A stretch of 64,000 nucleotides of DNA. It comes from Ailurus styani (taxonomy: Eukaryota; Chordata; Mammalia; Carnivora; Ailuridae). A program made the position numbers and the translations under genes. Location: NCBI GenBank assembly GCA_002007465.1, contig LNAC01000689.1, positions 923,952 to 987,951 of the forward strand. Reading direction: 5' to 3'. The notes beneath the pieces were generated by a model that ran no database searches, had not been told where the DNA came from, and saw only the letters and a program-made list of their open reading frames with translations. Position 1 is the stretch's first letter. The number at the start of each line of letters is the position of its first letter. This document shows, piece by piece, positions 23,870-35,646 of the stretch.

Positions 23870-24640
23870 GAACCTGGCCTGCACCCCGGGCCGAGATACA
23901 GAGACGAATAGGAATGGTTCCTGCCCTTGTGAGATTCATTTGACCAGATAAACGTTGTAATGACAGCATCATGTGCCGGGGAGCACAGAAGAAAGAGCCC
24001 CTAGCTGTGCCCAGACTAGGCAGGGAAGGCTTCCCAGAGGAGGTCGTGGGTTTTAGCTGGAACATGAAGGTTAACATCTTTGTGGGCCAGAAGGGAAAGA
24101 GACAAGGAGGCAACATCCTTGCAGACAAGAAGGGAAGTCTTCAGGGCCTTCAAGGCACAGTTAGGCCCTGTGGGGCTCAGGAGATGGTGGTGGGGGGGAA
24201 TGGAAAGTGGATTTGGTCCAGTAATGTCAGATCAGGAAATGAGAGGTGACAGGGGATGAGGTGAGACCCCAGACAGCAGGCTGGTGTTCTGCCTCTTGGC
24301 CTAAGGACCTGGACTTAAACCTGTAGAAGATGTAGAGCCACTGTAGACTTCTGGACAGCAGCAGAGTCATTGGTCAGGAGACAGTGGTCATAGTCTGTGT
24401 GAGGGTTACCTGAGGACAGTTTCAGTGATATGGTCCAAGGTAGGGTCATGCTAGCGGATGAGTAAAATGAAATTAAAGCCACTGGCATTATGGATGTCTT
24501 GGAAATACGAGTCTGGGCTGTTAGGCCATCTGTGTATATTGAAACTTTCTAGGATGATGGCAGAACCTCAGATGAAAGGGAAACAATGGCTAGAGTCCTC
24601 AATGAGTGGAGGAGGGGCAGTGATGGGGTGAGGGATACAG
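23870..24640 (-). mobile_element. L2 LINE 3' half, antisense
   Basis: Begins with the reversed L2 3' end (ggttcctgcccttgtgag block, then ggcagggaaggcttcccag and 'gtgggttttagctgg') and continues through the block equivalent to 'ggagccactg..'. It is broken and non-coding. Confidence 0.78.
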
Positions 24641-25109
24641 TAAAGAATAATCAAATATCATGGACTTCAAAAGAATAAGGATTTTTGCAAAAGAAATGAA
24701 ACACTCTAGACTCTAATTCTGGAAAACAGACTAGACTCCTGAAAAGACTGAACAGTTGCTTACTTCTAAGGGGAGGGTGACACCACGAAACAGTTGGAAT
24801 GTAATTCCAAGCTATGGAGTCACTGAGGGCCAAGCTGGAAGACACTGTATAGCCTTACAGATTGGGACCCACAGGTTCAAGACCTCAGAATTCAGCTGTG
24901 TCCTCATGATGACTCCACAGTCCATGATGTTGTCTTGGTGGCGTCTCTTCCTCAGACCTCTCAGAGAATCATTTCCAACCTCTTTGCTGAGGTCTCGCTG
25001 ACCCCATGTATGTCCTCCGCTGCGGCCAAGGAGTTAGGCCAATAGCACCATTCATCTTGGGGGCCTGACGGTTCAGCAGCAGACTTCTCTTGGGAAATGG
25101 GTTTCATTG
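24641..25109. other. Unique DNA between L2 copies
   Basis: No feature is recognised; it may be an insertion between L2 segments. Confidence 0.3.
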
Positions 25110-26860
25110 CCGACTCTCTTCTCTGTTGGGCAAACTCTATACTCAGTGTTGTGCTGGGCACATTGGAGGAATCAGAAAAAATACCAGTCTGGTCCATGCC
25201 CTCAAAGATCTCATAGTCTAAATAGAAAAGCCAGACTGGTACACTGAGAATAGTAAGCAATACATGCCTTGTCTGGCTTATTAAGGAGTAAGTGGTTGGG
25301 TCTAGACAGGCGTATTGCACGTGTCTGGTCAAGAGCTGAGAGGGGTGGAAAAGAGAGAGTAAGGAATCCAAAATGACCTTCAGATTTTTTAATGAAGGGG
25401 AGGAGGACTGGGGAGTGGTGGCTCCATTCTGACAGGAAGCATAACAGGGGAGAGACTTGGAGGGCCGGTGAAGAGCCCTGATTTGAGAATGACGCAGCCT
25501 TACTTGGGTGGAGGTAGATGCAGAACTCAGTTGCCTTTGTTGATGTGAGTGTACTGAGTGTCAGTTTTTAGCAAAGGGAAAAGAGTTAATGAGGAGGCAA
25601 ATGCAGACAATGGTAAAGGAAGGATGGAGAAGGGATATACATTTAAGGGATGAAGTGGATAAGATTTCGTGGTGGAGTGGATTTGAGGGGAGAGGTGGAG
25701 GGAGGAGACTGGAATGACTCACAGGTTACTGGGCTTGGGACTGGGTGGATGGTGGTCCCATTAATTAGGAGGTGGAATGCCAGAGGGAAAGCACTTTGAT
25801 GGGGAAAGAGCAGATAAAATGATGAGGTCTGTCTGAGACCATTTGAATTAAAGATTCCTGTGGGAGAGCTAAGGATGCAGTGTCTAGGAGCCGTTTGATG
25901 GTGCAAGCTGGAAACCCAGGAACGTTCAGCCTAGTGACACAGCTCTGGGAGTTGACTGTGGACAGGTAAGTAAGTGCCTAAGGCAGGCATGGTGGGGCAA
26001 GGATGGAACCTAGGGAAAGACTCATGTTTATGAGAGGAGTGGTCTAGAAGGAGACAGTCTATAAGGGAATAGTCAGGGTGGCATGAGTTGAACCAGAGGA
26101 AGATAGAATTAGGAGTGGTTGATGAGGAGAAGAGTTAAGGGATGAAGCTTCAAGTAGGTGTGGGTTGTCAATGGTAGACTCTTTGGGAGGGGCTACATGA
26201 GGGTCATTGAAGACCTTTGTCAGAAGTGATTTCAGAGTAGTGGGTGGGAGTTGGAAGCCAGATTTCAGTGAATTCACAATAAGTTCTGAGAAAATAGAAA
26301 TGTAAGTATACACAAACATTCGAGAAATTTTGCTGTGAAGGACAGGGAAATGCATCAGTATCTGGATGATTATTGTGAGGATGTAAAGACGCCAAGTGTA
26401 GACTTTTATTCCTAGCTTTGTTGGGAAAGAGAAGAGAGACAGTTGGGGTAGCAGTGAGAGTGGGATGTGAGGAGAAACAATGGGTTGTTTTTCAGAGTGG
26501 AAGAAACTCGATCATGTCCATGGGCCAAGGGGATAGAGCCAAGAGGGGAAGTCGGGTAGGTACAGGCAGAGAGAATATTCAGTGAAGCCTGGACTGGAAG
26601 GAGAGGGAGGAGGTGGGATCTGGACCACAGGTAGGTGGATGGATTCACCAGGAGGGAGGAAGATTTCAGCCTTGAGACACAGAGGAAGAGGATGAGCATT
26701 GGCATAATCCCAGATAAGACTTTGGGTTAGGCTAGGGATGGGGGCCGGAAGACCAAGGTTCGCCCTTGGTGGTGTCCCTACCCTTCATGATGTAGACAAG
26801 GTTATGTGAAGAGGATGAGGGTCAGTGGGGGGCATGAGAGGGGCGAAGGTTTAGAACAAT
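25110..26860 (-). mobile_element. L2 LINE segments, antisense (probably two copies)
   Basis: Starts with reversed L2 3' words (tgtgctgggcac, ccctcaaagatctcatag). Then two separate blocks equivalent to the 'ggatggtggtgccatt' region appear, near 25360-25440 and near 25690-25770. This repetition implies at least two overlapping L2 copies. The remainder to about 26860 continues in reversed RT-side L2-like sequence. Confidence 0.7.
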
Positions 26861-26993
26861 CCCTTAGGGGAATGGAAATGTTAGAATTAATGGCTTCAAG
26901 TTTTTGAGCCCAGACAACAGAATAGTGGTAATTGTGTTGACAGTTGTTTGGGGGAGAATTTGGAGGAGCGCGCTGAGGATGTTTTTGAGCATG
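26861..26993. other. Short unassigned stretch
   Basis: Weakly L2-like and not assigned. Confidence 0.3.
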
Positions 26994-27770
26994 TTAAATT
27001 CGAGGCGGCGGCATGAAATCCATAGCAAGTCCTACAGATGATGAGAGTATCTCAGGGGTACATGGGTGCTGGAAGCCAGCATCCTCTCGAGTCTCCAGAC
27101 TCTGCAAACAGAGCTGTTTAGCCCCATTGCTGGCCAGAATCTCCCCTCGGACGGAGAAGGCGGTGGAACCAGTGATAAGCACCCCGGGTGAGAGGGGCTC
27201 CTGGATGTGGCCATTGTTACCGGATTCTTGATACCTTGTTAATTGAAAGGTCATAGTGGGAAAGGTAGGTTGGGTGCGAACTCTTCTTGTAGCTTTTTGT
27301 TCCTTTTCTGTCTCTATGAACAAAGCCTTGCTCAGAGAACATGCCGATCTGCTCTGGGAGAGAATTATTTGGATTTCAGAGCTTTCCTCAATCAGATCAT
27401 CTCTCAAATGCTTCCTCACTGGCGGACACAGGCTAACTCCATCTTCCGAATTCTTTAGAATCTCAATCAAGGTATTTCCCCACAGTATTTGAGGAGAAAA
27501 AGCTGCAGTTTCTTGGAAACCGGATTTTAGTGGTTTAGGAGAAGAACAACAGAAAGAAGAAACAAGCGAATGCTCCCCTCCCACCCCGTCAGCCTTTCTC
27601 TCCGTGCCATCTGCGTGTCCGCTCGGAGTCCCCTCCTCGCTCAGTTTGAGTGACTGGGAAGGGCACAGAGATTCCGGGTCTTCAGAGACACTAGTACCAG
27701 TTCCTTCTTGCCCCTTTCCTCTCTTCACCTCAGAAGCCACCGCCCTGGGGTTCCTGGCCTGCACTCCCAT
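26994..27770 (-). CDS. Unexplained 258-codon open frame (hypothetical, possibly spurious)
   Basis: An uninterrupted minus-strand frame runs from an ATG at 27768-27770 to a TAA at 26994-26996. It stays open a further 33 codons upstream to a GTG. It does not lie in DNA I recognise as a repeat and is the longest N-free frame in the window outside GC-rich DNA. The predicted protein is Ser/Gln/Glu-rich and hydrophilic, with no signal peptide, membrane segment, cysteine pattern or domain I can identify. There is no obvious promoter, and exon boundaries cannot be called. It could be a lineage-specific coding exon, part of a long non-coding RNA, or chance. Confidence 0.2.
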   Translation of the reverse strand: MGVQARNPRAVASEVKRGKGQEGTGTSVSEDPESLCPSQSLKLSEEGTPSGHADGTERKADGVGGEHSLVSSFCCSSPKPLKSGFQETAAFSPQILWGNTLIEILKNSEDGVSLCPPVRKHLRDDLIEESSEIQIILSQSRSACSLSKALFIETEKEQKATRRVRTQPTFPTMTFQLTRYQESGNNGHIQEPLSPGVLITGSTAFSVRGEILASNGAKQLCLQSLETREDAGFQHPCTPEILSSSVGLAMDFMPPPRI

Positions 27771-28059
27771 CCGTCCGTGCAGGACTGACGTTAAGGAGGT
27801 GTGACTTGGGAGGACTGTGCCGGGTGCCACAGTGTTTATACACTTTCTTGTCAGATGGCGAATGGCCACTTCCTGGGGTTCCTCGAGTCCCCCACCCCTG
27901 GGGCTGCCCCAGCCCCTCCCTTAGGACACGCAGACTCCCCCACAAGCCAGCCACCGAAGGGGTAATGCCCGGCACAGCAGGGACTGCCTCTTGCTGGTCC
28001 CCACGTGCCCTGCCAGTTGTTCCATACTTTTCGCGACCCTCCTTCACCACCTGTCTGTT
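27771..28059. other. Unique DNA
   Basis: GC-rich, C-rich on the plus strand, with no recognisable feature. Confidence 0.3.
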
Positions 28060-28290
28060 TTTCCATCCAGCTCTGTCTGGGGGTTTGCTGTGTGTCAGGC
28101 AGAGCTGGGTGCTGGAGATAAAACGGTGAACAAGGCAGGCGGGGTCCCTCCCTGGCTTCGTGGGACCTGCATTCTTGAGCAGGGTCTCTCAGTCGGATCC
28201 CTGTGGACAGTCCTTCGCTGTGGGCGGCTGTTCTGTGTCTCGTTCCACCTTCGCCGGCATCCCTGGCTTCTACGCGCTAGGTGCTAGTGA
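28060..28290 (-). mobile_element. L2 3' end fragment, antisense
   Basis: Reversed L2 words are visible: gtgtgtcaggcagagctggg, gctggagataaaacggtgaa, then a 'gggtccctccctgg' block. Confidence 0.7.
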
Positions 28291-28479
28291 GCAGCGCCCT
28301 CCCCCAGTTGCGACAGCCAAACACATGTGCAGACCTTGCCGAAAGTCCCCGTGGGGGACAGAAGGCCCCCTCCCCCACGGAGAGAATAGAAAGTATTCTC
28401 AAACAACTGATCACAAAAATAAAAATACACATATCTAAGTATAAAGATGCTCTGGAAAAAAAGTGAGCATGTACCATGC

Positions 28480-28940
28480 TAGAGAATGAAAGGAGACTTA
28501 TTTTAGGTTCAGTTCTGAAGCAAGGCCTCCCGAGGGAAGTAGCCCTAAAGCAGAAGCCTGTGGGACGAGGAGGAGCCGGTCACATGAGGGACGACGGACT
28601 GAATGTTCCTGGCCAAAGAAGATCCCAACACCACCAAGGGCCTTGGCTATTTGAAGAACAGAAGGCAGGCTCATTGGCCGGGGCCTAGGAACAAAGGGAG
28701 AAGCGGTACAAGCTGAGACTGGAGAAGTAGGTAGGGGTTAAGTTATGCAGGGCCTCAGAAACAGTGCTGTGTTAAGAGTAATCCAGATACTTGTGCTGTG
28801 TTGTAAGAAGGAAAGAGATTCGCACAGACTGATGTGTGAGGGAGGTCGTCTGTGTGCTGAGTGGCCGCCAGTCGGGAAAGGACTGAATGGGCCAGGCAGG
28901 AGCCTGAGGGGAGCCTGGAGCTTGGGAGTGGGGACGGAGA
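28480..28940 (-). mobile_element. L2 fragment, antisense
   Basis: Contains blocks equivalent to 'ggccttggctatttgaagaac', 'gagaagtaggtaggggttaag' and 'atgcagggcctcagaaa', in the order expected for reversed L2. Confidence 0.7.
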
Positions 28941-28984
28941 GATGCAGATGGATTTGAGGTTCGCCCCCCCTCATTCACGTTACG

Positions 28985-29120
28985 GTCCTAGCCAAGGGTT
29001 GGCAGGACGGGTACTGGTCGTACCCAGGGGATTGGTCATGCCCAAGGTCATACCTAAGGGTTGGCAGTACGGGTCATGCCCAAGGTCATACCCAATGGTT
29101 GGCAGTACTGGTACTGCGAC
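28985..29120. repeat. Short degenerate minisatellite
   Basis: About three diverged copies of a unit of roughly 36-40 bases, built from 'caaggtcatacc', 'agggttggcagtac' and 'gggtcatgcc'. No other copy is seen in the window. Confidence 0.8.
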
Positions 29121-29139
29121 CACCTTTACCTTCTTCAGT

Positions 29140-29430
29140 AACAGTTATTGGGTGCTCACTGTCTACCCAATGTGCAAGACACTGACCCGGGCAGCCCCAA
29201 GTCTAGTAGGGACACGGACACAATGCACTCAGACTCAAGAAGTGCTGTGAAGGGGGAGCTAATCCGGCCTGGGAGAGGGGGGGGTCCGGGAAAAGTGGAA
29301 GAAGTGACACCTCAGCCGATTGATCAACCAGTTCGTCAGGTGACGTGGAGGAGAACGGGCACGGCGGGCCTAGCACAAGCCAGCAGAGGCCCGGAGCGCG
29401 CACAGAGCCCGGCTCTGCAGGGACGGTGGG
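29140..29430 (-). mobile_element. L2 3' fragment, antisense
   Basis: Reversed L2 words are present (tattgggtgctcactgtcta, caagacactgacccgggc, agtctagtagggac), followed by more weakly matching sequence. Confidence 0.6.
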
Positions 29431-29976
29431 AGAGGAGGCTGGGGGGCTGGCAAGGTCCAGATCATGACCACAAATGCAGCCTTGGGGTCTCCAGGGGCAG
29501 CCGACAGTAAGGTGAACACAGGAGTGGATGGAGGTGTGGGGTCTCTGGTCTCGTCTCCCGTAGAGCACCCGCTCCCCTCTTGCTGCCAGAGGGTCCTTTC
29601 AAAGCCTGGAAGTGCTGATGGCCTCTGTGGGTTCCCCTCCCCTTGTGTGTCCCTCGAGGTTCCCCACAATGGGTCCCGGGTGTCCTCATCCCACTCCATG
29701 TCTGAGCACCAACTGACAAGTACTTTCGCTGACTGCCACCCTCTACCCTGCCCTACTCGTGCTGCTCCCTAATCCTGAGCGGAAATCCGAAACAGAGAAA
29801 ACACTGGATAGTTTTCACGGTGAAAGCAATTCCTATGAACCACACCGTTTCAAATAAGAAGGGATTTCTCCAGTAAACCAGCAGCCACATAGAATGATAT
29901 AGAAACGTTTTACATGAAAAGATATTCACAATCTATTGCTAAATTATAAAATGGTGTGAGTCTGAGACCCCAGTGA
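29431..29976. other. Unique DNA
   Basis: No exon or repeat recognised. Confidence 0.35.
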
Positions 29977-30838
29977 GCACGCGTGCGTGTGCGTGTGTGG
30001 GGTGTGGGTGTGTGTGGATGTGTGTGTGGGGGGTGTGGGTGTGTGTGTGGGTGCGTGTGGGTGGGGGTGCGCGTATNNNNNNNNNNNNNNNNNNNNNNNN
30101 NNNNNNNNNNNNNNNNNNNNNNNNNNNNNNNNNNNNNNNNNNNNNNNNNNNNNNNNNNNNNNNNNNNNNNNNNNNNNNNNNNNNNNNNNNNNNNNNNNNN
30201 NNNNNNNNNNNNNNNNNNNNNNNNNNNNNNNNNNNNNNNNNNNNNNNNNNNNNNNNNNNNNNNNNNNNNNNNNNNNNNNNNNNNNNNNNNNNNNNNNNNN
30301 NNNNNNNNNNNNNNNNNNNNNNNNNNNNNNNNNNNNNNNNNNNNNNNNNNNNNNNNNNNNNNNNNNNNNNNNNNNNNNNNNNNNNNNNNNNNNNNNNNNN
30401 NNNNNNNNNNNNNNNNNNNNNNNNNNNNNNNNNNNNNNNNNNNNNNNNNNNNNNNNNNNNNNNNNNNNNNNNNNNNNNNNNNNNNNNNNNNNNNNNNNNN
30501 NNNNNNNNNNNNNNNNNNNNNNNNNNNNNNNNNNNNNNNNNNNNNNNNNNNNNNNNNNNNNNNNNNNNNNNNNNNNNNNNNNNNNNNNNNNNNNNNNNNN
30601 NNNNNNNNNNNNNNNNNNNNNNNNNNNNNNNNNNNNNNNNNNNNNNNNNNNNNNNNNNNNNNNNNNNNNNNNNNNNNNNNNNNNNNNNNNNNNNNNNNNN
30701 NNNNNNNNNNNNNNNNNNNNNNNNNNNNNNNNNNNNNNNNNNNNNNNNNNNNNNNNNNNNNNNNNNNNNNNNNNNNNNNNNNNNNNNNNGGGGTGTGTGT
30801 GGGTGCATGTGTGGGTGCATGTGTGTGTGTGGGGGGGG
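29977..30838. repeat. Long (GT)n/(GGGTGT)n simple repeat spanning a gap
   Basis: GT- and GTGGG-type simple repeat occurs on both sides of an N run (29977-30076 and 30790-30838). The motif changes between GT, GGGTGT and GTGCAT along its length. The repeat probably fills the gap. Frames here that encode repeated Cys/Val/Gly or His/Thr are artefacts. Confidence 0.92.
30077..30789. other. Assembly gap (713 N) in a simple repeat
   Basis: The gap is bounded by GT-rich repeat on both sides; its true size is unknown. Confidence 0.95.
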
Positions 30839-33105
30839 CAGGATGACAAAGTGTTACCAGCGCTTATCTCCCAGTGGACAGAGTCGCAGGGGATTTTGAC
30901 TTAACCCATTTTTAAAATCTTCTAATATGCAATTAGGACTTTTATGATGAGACCCAAACGACGCGCAAAGCTGCTCTAGGGGTCTGGTTTTGGCAGTATT
31001 CCCAAGAGTCACTGACCTCGAGCTGGTGACCCTGCCTGCTCTTCGGAGACACTCGGTATCTTTCTCCAGGAGGACCGCGAGCAGGACGAATTCATTAAGT
31101 GCTTTCAGTCCCAAAGATGACAGGAGCCAGGAAGGCATAAAGTCTTGTTACTCCGACAGCCAGCCGACAGCCCAGCCGGTAGCCGTGATGTCTGCGTGTT
31201 TATTTATTAACAGGCCTTTGTGCACCCTTCCTCCCGGCGCTCCGGGAGCTTCGCAGCTGACTTCGATACAGATCGTAGTCTCAACATGGTGCAGCCCATC
31301 AGTCAGAATAAAGACAGGGCCAGCTCACCAGAGGATTAAAACCAAAAGCACACTGTCCTAGGAAGCAAAGTAAACCTGAAAGGATACTGACTGGCGTTGG
31401 TAAGGTGTAAGGACACTGGAGTGGAGAGGAGTGAGAGGAACGCGCTTGATTCTCGGGTCACTTTCTTTAACCTATCAGTGACTAAATACCTTTTCCGTGC
31501 CTTTAAACTTCAGGACAGTTCTTCCAACAGTCCCTGTTTGGAACTGTTGAAACAGGCTCAGAGGGAATAAATAACTAGCTAACACCAGCTTAGGTTTGAA
31601 CATAGCTGTTTTTTTTTTTTTCACTGAGCACCACCCTGGCTTCCACCTCCCTGCCTGATGGATACTGCTTAAAGGCAGGGAATTTTAAAGCTTGGAAAAT
31701 GTCCCATTGACTTTGGCTTAGACGTTCGTCAGCATGGAGTAGATGCCAAATGCTCTTGTAGAATGGATGGTTGGATGGTTGGATGGATGGATGGATGGAC
31801 GAACAAAAGAGAGAATGGTTTGTGAAAAGCTGTATAATCACATAAAGGCAGAAAGACATAATCACATTAGAAAACTATGGCGTGGATAGTTCTACAAATG
31901 AATGTGGCCAGGATTCAGTAGTATTCTGTTGCTTCCCCAGAGTGATGAGGAACGGCCGCAGTGGGAGTAGACCTCAGGAGAGTCACTTATCGAGGGCTGG
32001 AGAGGACTGGGACCATGCTGGGTATGTGGGTCGGGCCGTACTGCCACGGTTCGGGGAGGAGAGGTGCGGGCCTGGTCGAGTTCCCATGCACAAAGCTAGG
32101 TGTTTGCAAATCGGCTACCAAGGTCCTCCCGCGACCTAGCACTTTGCCTTGCCTGCAGAGGAGGCCCAAACAGCCAGCCTTCCTGTGCCACTTGTGAGAG
32201 AAAGGCTTTATTTATTTATTTTTTTCAAGTTTGTAGCAAATGGATGGCCTTCCCTGGGCTCACAGGAAGAGCTGTTTTTCTCCACGTGGGCTGCTCAGGG
32301 ATTGGTTATTGGCTCAGCAAGGAGAGATTGAGGAGGAAAGCTGAGGTTCCCCTCTCTGATCTCCTTATTCATCTTCCTTGCTGTGCAGAGAAAAAGCTCG
32401 CCTCTTCCTTGTGCCGGCTCTGCTTTCGGCAGCCAGCAACAGGAGTGAAGGCCAAGGCGTCCACACTGCTGTGGGGGCCCGAGAAGAGAAATGCTTCGGG
32501 CATCATTTTGGTCTTTATCTTCCGGGAGCTCAGTTTCCTTGAAAAGAGAGTACACAGCGCCCGTAGGATTCCAGAGCAATGCCGCTGATGTACGAAAGTC
32601 TGGGAGGGAAGGGGCTGCGGGACACGGGGCTGGCTGGTTTCTTCTGAGAAACGAGGCCATTGGGATGGATTTTGCTTTTTCCTCTTCTCCTTCTGCTCTA
32701 CGACCTTGCAATTCTCCAGTCCAAGACTAATAAGGTTAATCAGCAAAGACCCATAGGAGCTGACTTCTTAGGAAGGGCGGAGCACTTAGAGACCTGCCTC
32801 TCAGCCCCAGAGGTGGTAGGCTGGGGCAAGTCCCATTTTACGGATGGGGAAACTGAGACAGACCAGCTCCTCCCCCCCACCCCTCCAAAAAGCAGGGAAA
32901 TCCCAATGCATGGACGTCTGCAAACGGCACAAGACAAACACCTTCCCTTACCCGAGCAGAGGTGCTTTCCCAGAGGCCTCAGGCAGGTGTGTGGAGGAGT
33001 CTGCTTTCCTCTCTCTGAGCTGCCCTCAGACTTTGCCCCTGGTGCTTCCTCGCCAGCCGCATCCAGTTTGGGTTGGGGAACCACTTTGAAAAATTATTTC
33101 TAAAA
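30839..33105. other. Mostly unique DNA
   Basis: No exon is supported. A (GGAT)n tract lies at 31764-31799, a T-run at 31610-31620 and an isolated (TTTA)n at 32205-32224 without a SINE body. A weak MIR-like antisense piece (cccattttacggatggggaaactgagac region) lies near 32830-32880. Short frames overlap on both strands. Confidence 0.4.
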
Positions 33106-33107
33106 GA

Positions 33108-33139
<32 letters not shown>
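33106..33139. repeat. (CA)n microsatellite
   Basis: About 17 CA units. Confidence 0.95.
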
Positions 33140-33143
<4 letters not shown>

Positions 33144-33904
33144 AGTGCGCTCTTTGTATTTTATAAAATGGAAATCATAAATGGCTCTCAGGCTAAATGA
33201 AACCTGAACCAATCAAACAACTTTCCCAGGGGCTCAAAAGAAACAAGGTTCACAGAACTGGCTGGCAGTACGGCAGAAAATAGAGCTGATGAAGAGACGC
33301 CCATGTGGGTGTGGGGTGACCTTGACAAGGGAGACACAAGGCAGTATTTTTATCTGCCTTTCTTTGCTCGGGACACTGGTGCTGTCCCACGCACCAGCAG
33401 CAGGCTCTGTTTCATGTCCTGACGCCCGGGCAGGAGGGAGGGGGCAGTCAGCAAGGCAGATAAGAGTCTAGCCATTGGAGGGGCAGGAAGACCGAGCCAT
33501 AGATGCCAACTGCGCCCGTCTAGAGTCCCGTGGACAGGCTTTGGGGTTCCCCACACAGAAACAGCTTGCCCAGACTCTGATTCAGAGCTCCGGAGCTCAG
33601 ATTCTATAATCTCAAGGATTTCCCATTACATTTCCTTCTCTTTCCTTTTATTTCTCTTGTGTCATTCCTCTGTGGGGATGACACCACCTCAGGTGGAGGG
33701 GATGGTATCCGCCTCGGGTACCCTAGGGTAGCCGACTTGCCCAGGATGCTCCCAGTTTGAGCACTGAAGATCTCATGTCCAGGAGACCCTCTCAGTCGTG
33801 GGCGAACTAAGGTGATTATCCTGAAAGCATGTGGCTGCTTCAGAGGAAAGTCCTGGGGTGGGGAGAGTGTCCCCCCAGCTCCCTCCTGGAGGTGCTCTCA
33901 CCTG
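33140..33904. other. Unique DNA
   Basis: No feature is recognised. Confidence 0.35.
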
Positions 33905-34105
33905 GCAGTCGTCTGCACCAGGTGTGAAGCAAATCACTTGACCTCTCTGTGCCTCAGTGGCCTTACCTGTAAAATGGGCATAATGATAACCTATGTTCAA
34001 GACGTTGCTATGTGAAATTATAGAAACCACATGTAGAACACCTGATTTTAAAACAGTGCCTGTCTCATAGGAAGGGTGCAGCAGATGTTAGTTACACTCA
34101 TCATT
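33905..34105 (+). mobile_element. MIR SINE
   Basis: The MIR core is well kept: aaatcacttgacctctctgt, gcctcagtgg, cctgtaaaatgggcataatg, then an 'acagtgcctg' block. Confidence 0.88.
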
Positions 34106-34197
34106 CTGCCAGGGTCTGCCTGTTAATAAACCCAAGGTCACAGGATCTCAGAATTGATGGGATGCCTTCTTAGAGTTCCTCTCAGTGTCCCCCAATT

Positions 34198-34391
34198 TTT
34201 TAAATTTTATTTTAAAAAGATTTTATTTGTCAGAGAGAGGGAGAAGAGCACACGTAGGGGGAGTGGCAGGCCGAGGGAGAAACAGGCTCCCCGCTGAGCA
34301 AGGAGCCCAATGCGGAACTCGATCCCAGGACCCCAGGATCGTGACCTGAGCTGAAGGCAGATGCTTAACCGACCGAGCCACCGAGGCATCG
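34198..34391 (-). mobile_element. SINEC, complete
   Basis: The reversed tail and tRNA-like head are present. The flanking word ctcagt-g/a-cccccaa(a)ttt occurs on both sides (from 34181 and 34392) as a target-site duplication. There are several substitutions in the B-box region. Confidence 0.92.
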
Positions 34392-34572
34392 CTCAGTACC
34401 CCCAAATTTAAATGTACTTTGCACACTGTAGCAGCTCCTTCTGTGTCCCCCCCCCCCGCCCAGCACAGACAGCTGCAGCTGGTGGAAGCTGTTTAGATCG
34501 GGGCCTCAGAGTGGACGCTACTCTGCTTCTCTACCGGGTGGTGGGGTGTGTGGGTGCGATGTCTCAGTGCGG

Positions 34573-34725
34573 TCGCCCTCAGACTTGACCGTGCACACCA
34601 GCCATCAGGGGATCTTGTTAAGTCCTGTTCAGTGTGGATTCTGATTCATCAGGCCTGAGGTCCTTCGTCTGTACCAAGCTCGGGGGTGAAGCCGCTGCCC
34701 CGGGGCCCGCGGTGTGAGAAAAAGG
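34573..34725 (-). mobile_element. MER5A-like DNA transposon (hAT-Charlie), antisense
   Basis: Reversed MER5A words are recognisable: a degraded 'cagacttgaccgtgcacacc' block, 'ggatcttgtta', 'attctgattcatcaggcctg' and a gaggtc-type block. Non-autonomous and ancient. Confidence 0.65.
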
Positions 34726-35646
34726 CCACGCTGTGTGGCAGCCTGGTGAGCCTTAGCGGAAGCCTGTGGAAGTCAAGTTCCTAAGATGAGAGCATTAGTG
34801 GGGGATGGGGGTTGCTTAGATGTGTTTGGAGCAGCTGAGGAGACCGGCTCAGTGAGTGGGGAAGCCCGCAGGGCACCCAAACCCCAAGCAGGTGTGGACA
34901 TCTGTAGGGAGGAGTGGTTGTAGGTAGTTCATAACACTGATTAAGGAAATGTACATGGGGAGTCATTTTTTTGCTTATTTTAAACACCAGCGCTGGTTTA
35001 CGACTTAGAGCTTTAATCCCATCTTTCTCACTGTGTGTCCGGATTTGCTCTCTGGAACGGTAGACATCGGGGTGTGGTGCCCCACCCGTGCCCAGAAGTC
35101 ACACGTGCAGAGTGTGACAGGCCTGGAGGGTGACTGCAGAAGGGTTCAGAACGGCTGCCTGAAGAGACCCAAGCCCCCAGACGAGGCCAGCGCCTCCAGC
35201 CCTCCTCCCAACACCTCCTCGCAGTGACGTTGCCCAGCGGGGACCTAGACCCTGACCTGCACGAGCCACCTGGCCCTTAGGCCTCCAGTTGCGATGGATG
35301 GACCCAACTCTCCCAAATAATCTGAGGACGCCCGTGAGCATCACCGGTGTCCCCTCACATTCGAGACACCTTTGTTCCTTTTTCACAGCCTTGCATGTGA
35401 GTCCTTTGCGCCATCCCTCTCCCAGCCGTCTTCCCCCAGACACCGTGGCGGGCACCGAGGTGCTGCTACCATCCAGCGCAGGGAATCTGGTCTCTGCTCG
35501 CCGGCTGCACTGATTCCAGGGGAGACTTCCTGGGAGGCATGGGAGACATGCAGCTGGACCTCCAGTTCTGCCTCCTGCCGCGTGGATTCCCGTAGGCCAG
35601 GCTTGTGCAAATCTGGAAAATAGCTTTATGATAATGTGCACTAAAA
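34726..35646. other. Unique DNA
   Basis: No exon is supported. A minus-strand frame (35099-35650) is open but resembles no protein I recognise. Confidence 0.35.

Noticed and set aside
27771..27869. Extension of the 258-codon frame to a GTG start
   Set aside because: GTG is not a normal start in mammals; the ATG at 27768-27770 is used instead.
29939..30904. Frames of about 300 codons around the GT repeat
   Set aside because: They consist of simple repeat and N.
32205..32224. (TTTA)n as a possible SINE tail
   Set aside because: No SINE body adjoins it on either side.
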